A stretch of 64,000 bases of DNA. Source: Eonycteris spelaea. Lineage: Eukaryota > Chordata > Mammalia > Chiroptera > Pteropodidae. The stretch is taken from the NCBI GenBank assembly GCA_003508835.1, contig PUFA01000003.1:9897501-9961500 (forward strand), written 5' to 3'. Under the pieces are notes generated by a model. That model worked only from the letters and a program-made list of their open reading frames with translations. It was not told the DNA's origin and made no database searches. The position numbers were made by a program, and so were the translations under genes. Positions 1 through 11,900 of this stretch are shown here, piece after piece. Positions within the stretch are counted from its first letter, which is position 1, and every line of letters starts with the position of its first letter.

Positions 1-1254
1 GTAGTTAAGGATAGAAAGGTCTAGAAGAATACATACTATTATTACTAGTGGTGTCAGAGGATCACAATTGAGCTTCCTAAACTGTGTCTATATTGTTTAC
101 AATTTTTATAAGAATGTATTCATGTATCACTTATATAACAAAGTTAATTTCAGAAATCTCATAATCCAGCACATTTGCTATGGTACTTGTCTTAACTATG
201 ATAGTTCGCAAAGGAAACATACTGTCACATCCTAAATATTAATATAAGAAACTTCAAGAAAGATACATAAGAAACCACAGGAATTCCTAAATCATCTTTT
301 GAAAAGCACTGTTCAAGAGCTTTATAACAAGTAGGCCTAAAATATGCGTATTTATCTGTTCGTTTGATTATAAGTATAGTTTATCTTTCCCATTTCTAAT
401 GTCACTACACATTGAGGTTCGGATACCTCAAGAGGTGGGGCAACTCTCTCTCCTCTTCCTTTCACTCCAGTAACTATTTCTGTCTCTACATTGCTCTCTC
501 ACCCCATTGTACATCCTTTTGTTTATCCAATCTACTTAGTCTAGTTTTTAAATTAATATGAGTTTAACCTGTCTTCCAAGACCTAAATATGTCTTCAACA
601 CTATTCCCTTCCATGTACTCTGTAGCCACCAAAATTGCTACATACCATCTCTCAAATAATGTCTTTCACCTGAGATTCCCCACTCTTCCCACTCTCTTTC
701 TCTCTCTCACTTCTACCTGAACTTTAAAGACCACCTGGAATTCCACTTTTTTTTCTCCAACCAGTCCAATGCATGTAAGAAGTTCCTTTCTGGGTCATTT
801 ACTGACTTAAATGCCTTATTTAGTACTTACACTACTAGTCTCTGTTATTTATAATTTTATACAGATATTCATTCTCTCCCCAGCTAGATTTTGCTCTCAG
901 TGACTCAGCCAAAGCACCAACTCTTCTATCTTCCTTGGTCCTCAGTTTGATTTGACTGCTCCTGCTCTGGATTCGTACAGTATTCCATGTATGAGTGTAC
1001 CATAGCTTTTCACACCAGGCTGTTAGATCTATATTTATTGACATCATTACTTATTGCTGTGTTTTCAAACTATTTATGCCCTTAGATAATGATGACTTAT
1101 TTTTCATATTTTCTATCCTCCTGTTGCACTTCTTAATTCTGTCTTCCCAAATATAAGCTTCAAAGTCAAAATAATGCATTTTTCCCATAAACTATTTTTG
1201 GGGTTTCCTGGAATGGCCACTGGAGTAACAAAAGGAAGTGCTCCTTCAACCTAA
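1..1254. other. Intergenic stretch, nothing recognised
   Basis: No conserved reading frame, splice structure or repeat family is recognised here. Much of the + strand between about 430 and 1200 is pyrimidine-rich (CT and TCTC runs), and the stretch ends in an A run at about 1252-1269. It lies downstream of SLC39A6; in human the next gene in this direction is RPRD1A, but no RPRD1A exon is seen. Confidence 0.5.
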
Positions 1255-1261
1255 AAAAAAA

Positions 1262-1750
1262 AAAAAAAAGGATATCACAAGACGAGACCATAAATCAACA
1301 TTGTTATGAATATGGATGCAAAAATCTTTAACAGAATACTAGCAAACAAAATTCAGCACCATATTAAGAGAGTTACACATCATGACTAAGGATTCTTAGG
1401 AATTCATATCCCAAGAATGCAAGGGTAGTTCAAATACAAAAATCAATATACCATATTAATAGAATAAAGGGAAAAAACAAATGAACGTTTCAATTGGTGG
1501 TGTAAAAAAAAGCATTTGACAAAATCCACATCCTTTCATGATTAAAAAAACTCTTTGAAGTAGGAATAGAAGTGATCTTTCTCAACTAATAAAGAATATG
1601 TATGGGAAAATCCACAGCTAACATTATACTCAATGATGAAAGATTAAAAGTTTCCCCCTTAAGATCAGGAGCAAGACAAGGATAAGTACTTCTGCCACTT
1701 CTATTTAACATTATACTGAAAATTCTAACCATAGCAATTAGGTAGCATCC
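1262..1750 (+). mobile_element. LINE-1 ORF2 fragment (reverse transcriptase region)
   Basis: The + strand reads like a decayed L1 ORF2 reverse-transcriptase segment: phrases equivalent to '[11 protein letters not shown]', 'QEC-G' and 'KAFDKIQ' are visible in broken frames, ending near 'ARQG' and 'FNI'. Stops and frameshifts interrupt it, so it is a dead fragment. Boundaries are approximate. Confidence 0.7.
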
Positions 1751-2818
1751 AATCCAGAGCAAAGCATCGCTTCCTTGTAACCTTCCCCAAATCACCGAAC
1801 AAGAAGCCTAAATGCTCTAAAAGCTCCTTGGCTAATAATATCCCCTTACTGAGGCATTCCATGGTTCCCCCTGGTGTTCATTCTCCCTCATTGCAATAAG
1901 CCCCCAAACCAAAAACCCAATCCGTTCAACTACAGGTGTGTTCCTGGTGGTCTTTGGCTGAAGGACACTGACATACTAAACATCTAGTATGAGCCAGGCA
2001 CTGTGGATACAGCAATGAATAAAACAAGAATCTCTGCTGCTTCTAGAATTGACATAGAGGTGAAGACTAAAGCATCTATATAAGTGCAATGCACGGCATG
2101 TTGGGTTAAGTGCCACAGGGAAAGGTAAACAGCGAAGGGGGAGGGGTAGTGTGTGTTGAAATTTTTTAATTGTTAAGCCAGGGAAAGCCTTACTGAGATG
2201 ACACTTTAAGATCAAAAGGAGAGGAAGCATGAACCATGCAGCTATTTCAGGGTGTTCCAAGCAGATGGACCAGCTAACTCAAAGGCTGTAGACAGCAGTA
2301 TGAAACAGCAAGGAGAACTCATATGGATGGAGTGGAGTGATCAGAGAGGAGAGTAATCAGAGTTGGAGAATAAGACAAGATGGGAAAGGGAAGAACGGTC
2401 ATACAGCACCTTGTAAAACACTGCAAAAAACTTTGGCTTTTGCTCTAAGATGGAGAATTGTTGGAAAATATGGAACAGAAAAATGACATGGTCTTATATA
2501 CTTTTTAATTAAAAAAAAACACAACACTCCAATTGCTGTGTTAAGAAGAGATTGAAGAAGAGGGGACTAAAGTGGAAACAGGGAGACAAAGTACTTACAA
2601 TCAGCAAGAGATAATGGTGATTTGGATGAGGCTGGAAACACAGGAAGTGAAAAGCAGGTGGATTCTGGTTATATTTGGCAAGCAGATCAGGCCAGATTTA
2701 CGGGTATGGGGGCACAGGTTAAAGAAAAAGGAAGGAAGATGTTAAGATATTGTTTTCAGCCTGAACCCAAACTGAAAGGCCTAAGTTGCCATTAATTGAG
2801 ACAAGAGACACAGAGTAA

Positions 2819-2863
2819 AGGTTGTTTTTTTTGTTTGTTTTTGTTTGCTTGTTTGTTTTTGGC
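2819..2863 (+). repeat. Simple repeat (GTTT)n-like
   Basis: A low-complexity run made of T tracts and GTTT units, imperfect. Confidence 0.7.
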
Positions 2864-3029
2864 AGAGGTGGGGAGGAGGGTGGGAGGAAGAAGAGGAATT
2901 CCTATTACATTGGCAATTACAAGTGGAGATGTTGAGTAAGCAGTTGAAGAGCCTGCAATTCACAGTTCTGGGCTAGAGTTAAAACTCTTGGAGTTTGACT
3001 ATATACAATATTTAAAATCAGTGAGACTG

Positions 3030-3155
3030 CTACAGCCATGCTACCCTGAACACGCCCGATCCCTTATCTCAGCTGCTAAGCAGGGTCTGGCCTGGTTAAT
3101 ATTTGGATGGAGACCACCTTGGAAGATTGGTGCTGTAGTATAAAAATAAATAAAT
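3030..3155 (+). mobile_element. 5S rRNA-derived SINE, copy 1
   Basis: The + strand follows 5S rRNA from the 5' 'ctacagccatgctaccctgaac' region, through a box A/IE/C-like internal promoter region ('agctgctaagcagggt') and 'ggatgg-agacc', to the 3' 'gtgctgtag', followed by an A-rich tail (taaaaataaataaata). It is about as diverged as the other copies. No clear target duplication was found. The A tail and the sibling copies with duplications argue for a SINE rather than a 5S gene. Confidence 0.8.
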
Positions 3156-3534
3156 AGATGAGATCTCCAAGCAGGGTGGTACAGATTGACAGAGAAGGTC
3201 CATGACTGAACTAAGGGTATTTGAATGTTTAGAGAATGGGGAAATAAGACATAAGCTAAAATAGCCAAAGGAGTAGCTATTGAGATAGGAGGAAACCAGT
3301 AGTGTAGAACCCTGGAACACCAAAGAACATATTTGAAGGAGAGTATGAACAATGATGTTCAATGCTGCTAATAGACCAAGTTGAGGATGAGACTTGACAA
3401 TTAGATTTAGCAATGACTTCCTTGGGCCTTTCCTGTTCAGGAGAAACATCCTGAATACGTAATCATTTTTTTTTTTTTTGGTAAAATATCACTTTTTAAT
3501 GCACTATGTAATTTACTTAGTTATCTTATCATCA

Positions 3535-3655
3535 GCCTATTCTTACTAGAATGAAACTCAGGACTGATTTTTGTCTGTTTTGCTAATTAAAAAAATATGC
3601 ATACAATAGCATCTGTCCGTAGTAGGAACTCAGTATTTGTTGAATAAATGGTTTT
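3535..3655 (+). repeat. L2 LINE 3' end
   Basis: It carries the L2 3' terminal pattern: 'gactgatttttgtctgtttt', then 'catctgtccgtagtaggaac', and the ending 'cagtatttgttgaataaatg'. It is an ancient, immobile relic. Confidence 0.7.
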
Positions 3656-4969
3656 CAGACCTATTGTTCTGTTGGTCTGACATCTATGAACATGCTCTTT
3701 TGGCAATGTTTCTCTAAAACTATTAGATTATATTCTAGCCAACTCCTAGTATACTAGGATGGTTCTCCTTTGTTCAAAGCATGGCATTTTATGATGCAGC
3801 CCAGCCAGCCCAGCCAGTTTGGCAGAAAATCATCCCGTTACTCCATGCCTTCCTTATCCAGAACCATGTACTTTCCTGTAAATGCAAGGAAAAACATCTA
3901 CAAGTGACAGCCCTACAGATCTCAGGATATGTTTCATCTCTAATGGTGGAATCATACATTTCAAAGGAAATGGAGAAAAAGGACATCAGACATCAGATTG
4001 GGAAATCTCTTTTAAGATAGGGATGCCCAGCCTGAATTCCCACATTTTTGGGGTCTAGAGACCAATAAAAGGAGTTTAAACCTCTTCTGTACATAAATTA
4101 GTCCTAGGACTTTTATCGAATCAATAATTTTATGGAGATTTATTTTACTTATCTGCAATATGCAACTAAAAAGGTCTATATTGCAATCATGAAGATTGAA
4201 TTATCTAGAAGCCTACAACAGACCTTAACAAATGCTATTTTCTTACTTTATAACCCCTCATTTGCCAAATGTTTTTAGCCGTTATAATGGAAATTTATTT
4301 TCTTATGGTAACACTGTACAATAAAATGCTTGTATCTGGCTCATTTAACATAATGTTTTCATGATTCATCCATGTTATAGACAATTATATTTTTAAATTT
4401 AATTTTTTCATGAGAAATCCTGCAATGTAATCTTTTATATGATGAAAAGCAATTTGAATCTTTTCCCATGATTATTCATGTCTTTTGTGCATCCCTCCTA
4501 GTCAAGAACAGACATACCTTTACATTTATTCAAATGTTTGTGTTCATTAGCAGTATTTTGGTTATCTTCAACTAGAGCTTGCACAGACATGTTACATAAA
4601 CTGGTTCTTTAAATTGACACTTTAAAAAACCTAATAGTTGAACACAAGTGGCATTATTTCTAAATTACAGTTGTCTTCTAAATTTGTAAAATTGGAAGTT
4701 TCATTAAAATTCCACAAGGCGGCAGACTGGTTCCATTAAATCTGGCTTATTGCTCTGATTTAAATATTCTTGATATTCCCAGTGTTGGCATCTCCAAGTA
4801 TAAAAAAACTTCTAAGCCAATCTAAGAAATCTATGAAGGTGTTTTCTACTAGAAACAACTTCGCAAATGATAGTTAATTTTGTAAATCAGTTCATAAATC
4901 TTATCATTAAAGTAGTTAATAGAATCAGAATTTTATATTTAAGCCAAACTTAAACAAGGCAGTGGGAAT
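3656..4969. other. Intergenic, mostly unrecognised
   Basis: No gene is seen. An open frame at 3781-4020 has no recognisable protein and is not supported. At about 4330-4380 a short antisense LINE-1-like phrase ('tcatttaacataatgttttc') is visible. The rest is AT-rich unique-looking sequence. Confidence 0.45.
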
Positions 4970-5560
4970 TTAATAGGGTGTAGTTGCTGTGGAAAATGTT
5001 ATGACAGTTCCTCAAAATATTAAACATATAATTATATGATTCACTAATTCCACTTCTGAGTATATACCCAAAAGTACCGAGGCAGAGACGCAGATATCTG
5101 TACACATGATCATAACAGCATTATTATTCACAAAGGCAGAAATGTGGAAGTAACCCTCCTATATTAATGGCTGAACGGGTAAATAGGATGTGGTATGTAC
5201 ATACAATGGAATATTATTCATCCTCAAAAAGGAGATTCTGACAAGCTACAACATGGATGAAACTTAGACATTATACTAAATGAAATAAGCCAGACTTGAA
5301 AGGACAAATATTGTATGATCCACTTATATGATGTACCTAGAATAAAGACAGAAAGTAGGACTGTGGTTACTAGGGACAGGGGGAGGGAGAATGAGGAATT
5401 ATTATTCAATGGGTATGGAGATGTGGTAAGGGATAAGTTCTAAAGATGGATAGTGGTGATGGTTGTACATGTAAATGTTTGTGTCACCACTGAACTGCAG
5501 ATTTAATAATGGTTAAATAGAAAATTTTGTAATATTTTACCAATTTCTTAAAAAGGAAAA
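4970..5560 (+). mobile_element. LINE-1 ORF2 3' end plus 3' UTR fragment
   Basis: The + strand contains decayed C-terminal L1 ORF2 phrases (the 'AIWKYLK-like ... YLQLH' region: 'atggctgaacgggtaaatag', 'acaatggaatattattcatc', 'aaatgaaataagccagactt') and then the typical older L1 3' UTR with 'ggtgatggttgtacatgtaa' and 'ccactgaactgcag'. It is 5'-truncated and dead. Confidence 0.85.
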
Positions 5561-7490
5561 AATCCTTTCTAGCTATTAACATAGTGCTTATGGTGACAAC
5601 TATGGAACTGTGGCAATTTGCTACCTAATTTTCATTATACTTTTATATAAGCCAATCTAAGAAATTTTATGTGAGGCTCAAGATCCAGTTTTTGAAGTTG
5701 TAGCTTCTGGTCTACATTACTTCCTTCCTCCCTGCACCTTTCCCCTCCCCTCTTCTGCTTTTCTTAAACCCTGATTTCATAGAATAGAAATATTCAAGAA
5801 GACAAGTTTTTATATTTTCTGAAGTTTAAAAATTTAAAAAAATTTCTTCTATTTTTAATATGCTAAAATGCTTTTAACTTATGATCGTAAGTGTTTTCCT
5901 ATTTAACCTGTTGATATGGTACACTATAGTAATGGGTTTTCTGGACAACCATTCTCACATTCCTAGAAACACCTTACATGATAACATATACTATTGAATT
6001 TAATTTGCTATTTTAGATTATTGTATCTATATTCATTTTTGCTTTTCATTTAGACTATCTTGTGAGACTTCGTGAAGTTCTGAGGTTTTATCCAATTTAG
6101 AAGCTACAAGTTAGCCTGTTACTAGTTTTGTGGATAATGGCAGAAGACATCGGACTCCTGGGACACAAAGGACTATAGTTCACAGCATAGCTAGTAGTCG
6201 CATAAGCATCATCTGCATCAGTACCTCCTGATGCCCAAGTCCCACAGAGGCAAAGTCAAAGGTCTCAGGTCGATGCAGCACATGTTGAGTTTGTGTAGCA
6301 GCTGAGCTTGGAGAATTCACCTTTTACAAGGTCTGATCTTTGTCTAGACCTTTTTCTTCAAGGTTGTTCAATGACAAATGGCCTGGGTAGAGTGGTCATG
6401 GTCTTACATTCCTGCCATAGTTAGCAAGAATGTACAAAGGAGTCTTAGGGTCCGAGATATGTTTTATATTAAGTTGACATTAACTTCAATTAACACGACA
6501 AATGTTCATTTTTCTAATCCCAGAAAATATTTCAAAAAGTTAGGGATTTATGTATTGCTTGAAATTTTGGTCAAATTCACAGGAGGAGCAGAGAATTTTA
6601 ATATGACCATTTTAACAATAATTGACTTTCAATTTCTCTGAGTGAACATTTACATTTTTTCACAAATTTAATCTATAAAGTTCTCTAACACATTCTGCTT
6701 TTATTTCTTGAATTTACTATGTCTACTTCATTGAAATATTTGTGTCTTTACTTTTTCTATTAGTCTGCCCTACCCACTCCCCCACATATTTTAATCTAAA
6801 TCTTTTGGTTCATATTTTAATCTAAATCTTCCTCTAATCTCCATTCTCCCCCAGAGCCACGGGAACTAACAGCTTAAATCTTCCACATATCCACTAATGG
6901 GTTCAAACTGGAGTAAGAACTATCATTCCCATTCATCCTGTTTTGTGGGCTGGTTCAGGACACTTTCCACCTTCAGAATCTCTGTGAAAGGAGTAGGCAC
7001 AAGTCTGTTACCTGAACTCAAGGAACATTTCCAGCTATTGAAGAGCTTCCTCATTTTGCACTGATACAACAGTGGCACTAGGGTCGGTCTGTGGGGTGCT
7101 GAAGCGAAGTAAGAATTCAACCAGAGAAGATACCTCATTTCATCCTTTTAGGCACTTCCAATCCAAGTAATTCTCATTACCCATACCATCCATTTTACTT
7201 GGTTTTGGGAATAAAATTCTGGTCAATTGTCTCGCAGGAGGCCCTGAGTGGGATGTAGGGACTTGTTTAATTTTTTCTGATTCTCTTTAGAATATAGGGT
7301 ATTAGTGCTTCTTATTGAGCTTAAAGCTCTGGTTGATTAAAAAAAGAAAAATTTAGGGATAGCTTAGAACAAAATGCGGATCAATATTTTTTGAAGTTCC
7401 CTTTTGTGATAAAGAATTTGAAATTGAATAAGGCTACCCAATACAATAATATACATGAATTGATAAATATACCATAATCTGGATTGTAAT
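5561..7490. other. Intergenic, no gene recognised
   Basis: Open frames at 6378-6641 (+) and 6923-7138 (-) have no recognisable domain and no splice or homology support. A 20-base direct repeat occurs at 6785-6804 and 6811-6830. Confidence 0.45.
6785..6830. repeat. 20-base direct repeat, two copies
   Basis: The unit catattttaatctaaatctt occurs at 6785-6804 and again, identically, at 6811-6830, six bases apart. Probably replication slippage. Confidence 0.85.
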
Positions 7491-7494
7491 GAAA

Positions 7495-7700
7495 AAAAAA
7501 AATCAGACATCTCAAATTTATAGAAACAGAAAGTAGGATTATGGTTACCAGGGGCTGTGGGAGAAGGAAATGAGTTGTTTAGTAGGTATAGTTTCAGTTC
7601 TGCAAGGTGATAGATTCTGTGTGAGGTCCTTTGTACGACATGTTAATATATTTAAAACTCCTGAACTATACACTAAAAAATGGTTAAGGTGGTAAAAAAA
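7495..7700 (+). mobile_element. LINE-1 3' UTR fragment
   Basis: The + strand shows 'gaaagtaggattatggttac', 'caggggctgtgg', 'gaactatacactaaaaaatg' and 'gttaaggtgg' followed by an A run. This is the 3' end of an older L1. It ends just beyond the inferred SLC39A6 polyadenylation site and points toward that gene. Confidence 0.75.
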
Positions 7701-7714
7701 AATTCAAACTTTTA

Positions 7715-8775
7715 ATAAAGCTGACATAAGGAATTTATTTTGTAGGAAAGAAACATCTAGAGAATGCCACATAGCCCTAGTATGTCTAAAGTACTATAAA
7801 AATGACAATTGCTCATAACGACAACACTGAAGCACTGAAAGATACCAAAGTACTTTCTGAATCCAGAAGTCAAATTATACTCAGTATGGTTTTAATGCTC
7901 TTATCTCAAAATTCTAATACACTGACATTTTGTAAACCAGATAACCATACAATCACGTAACTTTGGGTGATATATAACTTGGCGATATCCAAGTCTTCTG
8001 ACATACATAAACTTACTCATACTCATCTGGTACATCTCCAAATATTTTAAAATTCAAATTTCTTGGTCAAGTAAATAGTGCTTGAATTCATTAAATATAT
8101 TTAGAAGTTTCTATCATACAAAGTTAAAGGTACAACTAAATTAGTAAAAAGTGCTCACTGTGGTCTTACAGGAACAATACTCTGACAAAATGTTTATGAA
8201 TGTACTTTACTAATATTGCTTTTTAAATTTAAATCTAAAATTTCCCCTTCTATTTTATAACCAGTTTTGTGACTTTTTGGAAAGAAATCTATGCCTTCTT
8301 AATTCTTACATACTTTTTTTCTCCTATTTCTTAGCTTAAATCAGTACAAGTTTTATTGGTATCTCAGGCTTCATGCGTACTCTTACTCCTAAGCACCAAC
8401 GGTTCTTTAGAGGCCTAAAATCCAGCATGGGAATTACCGTATTAAATTAGTTCTACGAAAAACATTAAAGACATTTTTCCTAAAATATACAGAACATGTC
8501 ATGCCAAATATCTCCTTTATACAATAAACTGGTAAAACTGGTAAATTACACATATAGTTTATATTCCTAAAATAGAATAACTTACATATTAAAACGTACT
8601 TTTATGTTACCACCATAACTGACATTATAAGCATAACAAACAGCAATATTCAATACAAAAATCACAAAATCCACTAACCTTAGATGCTGCATATCGTATC
8701 AAACTCTCTTCTCCCTATGACCTATTCAAACCATAGACAGCAAATTTTTAAGCTACTCTAGCATTTATACCCTAA
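7715..8775 (-). other. SLC39A6: SLC39A6 3' UTR (approximate)
   Basis: This is AT-rich sequence continuous with the last coding exon, with no splice site needed before the candidate poly(A) signals at 8352-8357 and 7734-7739. The downstream limit is inferred from the distal signal. Confidence 0.5.
7734..7739 (-). promoter_or_regulatory. SLC39A6: Candidate distal poly(A) signal AATAAA of SLC39A6
   Basis: TTTATT on the + strand gives AATAAA on the minus strand about 1.04 kb past the stop codon, which fits the roughly 1 kb 3' UTR I recall for the human gene. A second AATAAA lies closer, at 8352-8357. Use of either is inferred. Confidence 0.45.
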
Positions 8776-8928
8776 CTAGAAATTTATACGAAACACAATT
8801 TTATGTTCAAATATGGAAATAAGCAACATAATTCCAAAACCCAAAAACATTCCAGCATTCTGTAATAAGAAATATCCCCAGCGGCTACATCCATGGTCAC
8901 AAGCATCATTGTGCAGCATCTCAGGTAC
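8776..8928 (-). CDS. SLC39A6: SLC39A6 last coding exon
   Basis: The exon begins after CTAAG at 8929 with V-P-E-M-L-H-N-D and encodes residues about 708-757, ending FRINF and TAG at 8778-8776. It holds the last two membrane helices ([21 protein letters not shown]). The ending [10 protein letters not shown] is the ZIP6 C terminus. Phase 0 start. Confidence 0.95.
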   Translation of the reverse strand, partial: VPEMLHNDACDHGCSRWGYFLLQNAGMFLGFGIMLLISIFEHKIVFRINF

Positions 8929-11900
8929 CTTAGAAAAGAAAAAAAAATAGAGCAACCTTTAAGGTTTCAGAACTACAGTTAGTTTTTATAAGAATTTGAA
9001 GAACAGTATATAAGCTTTATATATAGGCTGGATATAGAGTCAATTCATTAAAACATGACCACATATACACTGATTCTAGCTAATAAAGTCACACAGCATT
9101 TTATAGCAGTTTAATTCACAATGAGTATTTACAATATGCTCAGAAAGTCAAAGTTATATTGGTCCAGTTTGCTCCACTGTAAAATGGAGAGCTGTATTAA
9201 CTAGTTTTACTTACTGCCTGTACCTTAACTGAATATAACATGTGGCTTACCTGAGTTTAGATATATGGAAATTTTACACAATATAAAATTTTAGCAACAA
9301 GATTGGTGGGCATGTTATGTGGACTTTGATGATAGATATGACTCTTTTGTCCATTAATAAGGAACTTTTAAGCATTCTGGAGTACACACAGCATGCCAAC
9401 AATATGTGGCTTGTGCTAGGTTTCGTACAACTCTATACACAATTCAAAGCATGATTACTGAGATTCTATTCTCAAAATGACATATCAGAAGGGAGCAAAT
9501 ATTTCTCTGTATCCTTGTGCACATTAGGCAGGAAAAAGATGTGCTTGTGACCAACAATCCAAAAAAATAAACTCTAAGGGACATATTTGATATGCTATCT
9601 TGTTGAGCACAGAATGACTTCAGACTACTGCTTTAATTTAAAGCCTTTTTAAAAATAAGGTTTCACTAAACATTTTTTCAATTTTGTTAGCCAATACCAT
9701 AATTTGACATTTGAAAAACTTACCATATCAACCAGAGCAACATACATGAATAAGCCAGCAGTAAGTGCAAATATCCACATAGAAACATTTTCAGCATAAT
9801 GACCAATGAAAATTCCTGTTGCCATTCCAAGATATGCTAGCATGGCTGACAAAGCATTATAAAGGACAGCCTGTTTAACAGTCATGCCAGCTTTCAGTAA
9901 AACAGCAAAGTCACCTTTAACAGAAAACAAAGAGGATAAAGCAATTGAAAAATCATTTTTAAGACACATACTCAAGAAACTTCCCAGATTTAAGAAATTC
10001 TCCAATTTTTTTGAGAGGAAGAAAATAACAATGAATTACCCAAGGCTAACAGTTTTAATTAATGGAAGAAGATTCCTTTGATTCCTGTGGTCTAATTCAT
10101 TTTGTGTGTATGAAGATAATGATCACTGATGTCACCAGTATGCTGTGTAAGAAGATATTTAGTAGGGGAAGAGGATGAGAAAGAGGGCTCAGCTCCCTCT
10201 TTGGCAATCCCACATAGGCAACTATGTAATTGTACTTACAGGGTCAGATTCTGGCATAAAAGTTATGAGGAAGGTTGCTGGAACTACCATTAGCAAAGGC
10301 TAGTGACACTAGGATAATTCAGCCATTTGGAAAATACCATTTATATGGTTCTCTTACCTAATTCATGAGGCAACTCATGACAAAAAACAGCAACAGAAGT
10401 ACTCAAACCACTTGATAAACCTTCAGTAAAAGCAGCACCTGTGTAAAAATCAATCAGAAAAAGATTGGCTACATTACTTTGTGGGTGGGTTTTTAAAAAA
10501 TCTTACTAGCACACAAAATGAAATAAAAGAAATAAACTATATTTTAGTGTGAATAAACAGAACTTTCCTAACTGCACCCTATATCTTCTTTGTAAGTAAT
10601 CTTAGATTACATTCGATTAGGTTTAAATTTCCCAATGGACCCTGCTGGTATAACAGAAGATTCTACTACACCTTGAAGTGCTTAGATGATCTTACACGAA
10701 CCTGAGAAGCAATTGCTACTGCATTAAACACTTAAAAATATATAAACTGATTGAAAAGGTTTAGAAAAACCTCAGCGGTCAAGAGTACAACTGTTTCACT
10801 GGCCTCAGAGGAATTCACTATACAGACCTGTTTATTCTTTCGTGTTAGTAAAGAACGACTAAATTCCCCTCCTTTTAAAAGTTAACATACTATACAACTG
10901 ATCAATTATAAACCATGACTGAACATTTGCTTATCTTCCTTTGTTGCTTATGCTGTGCATAGTACATAGGAGGAAGACCACCAGGCTCCCAGAGAGTCAA
11001 GGCTTGGGCTCATCTCAGCCAGCTTCAAAACAACACTGTCTCCTTGGGCAAGTGGTTCATCTTGCCAGGCTACAACTGCCTTATCTGTAATTATTTATAT
11101 GGTTCCCTCCAACACCAAGTTACTAAAATTTGTAGTAGCCTATTTTCACCTAATTGTGGTATAACAATTTAATAGCAAAAACTCCACAGTTCTGACCAAA
11201 AAAAATGGCTTAGATGATAGACTCTGTTCATCCCTCTGGCGACCAAATCAAAGTTGTGATGGAAACAAGGGGCAGCAGCAGCAAGGAAAAATGTCTTGGA
11301 TATAGATGAACAAGCCATACAACTATGGAGAAATTCCAGAAAGCACCTTGCAATAGCAGAAGGTAGGACAGGGTGAGGAAGCAGGGCTGCTGGTGCCGAG
11401 GGGCTGAGTGAGATGGAGGCTGCGGCAGCAGCAGACGCCTCTTAAAGGAGCCGCGTCTGTGAATGAATTTTTGCAGTGATAGACCTCCTCACTCTGAGCA
11501 CTAGCGCCAGTTTGGCTGTACACAGTGGGTACCACGGACTTATAGGGAGACACTGTTGGAGTGAGAACCAAGGCGAGACTCGCTCTGCACAGAAATGCCA
11601 GAGGTACTCTGTTCCCTGTTGAGCCCTCCCCCATTCCCGTGAGTGGCCACTGCACCACCGTAGCCAAGACGTCATGAAACTGGATAACAGAGGTCACTCC
11701 ACCCAGAGGATTCCCTGAAACCCGCCTCCCCCAACTCGTGGCCCCACCCAAGCCATATCCAGGTATATCCTCAGCGAGTCAGGTGTTCCTTGCTGAGCAG
11801 CACCTGGACTACACTGGAGGCAGCTGGCCTGTTTCTGTTGTGGCCTTCTGAGGCAACTATAAGCACAGCATCTGTGGATTGTTTGCTATATCTTAACAGG

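Larger units (their letters stand above)
1975..3440 (+). repeat. Long older interspersed repeat, family uncertain, split by a 5S-SINE
   Basis: The segment opens with a 'gagccaggcactgtggatac' type phrase common to ancient mammalian repeats and continues as a purine-rich sequence ('ccaggcagaggg', 'gacatggtct', 'gctgctaatagaccaagttg') resembling a widespread mammalian repeat. A second, shorter relative lies at about 17636-17960. A younger 5S-derived SINE interrupts it at 3030. I cannot name the family with confidence (LINE-related is the best guess). It contains no open gene. Confidence 0.45.

Noticed and set aside
1760..1975. Possible LTR piece ('ggtgtgttcctggtggtctt')
   Set aside because: The resemblance is short and no ends or partner copy could be defined.
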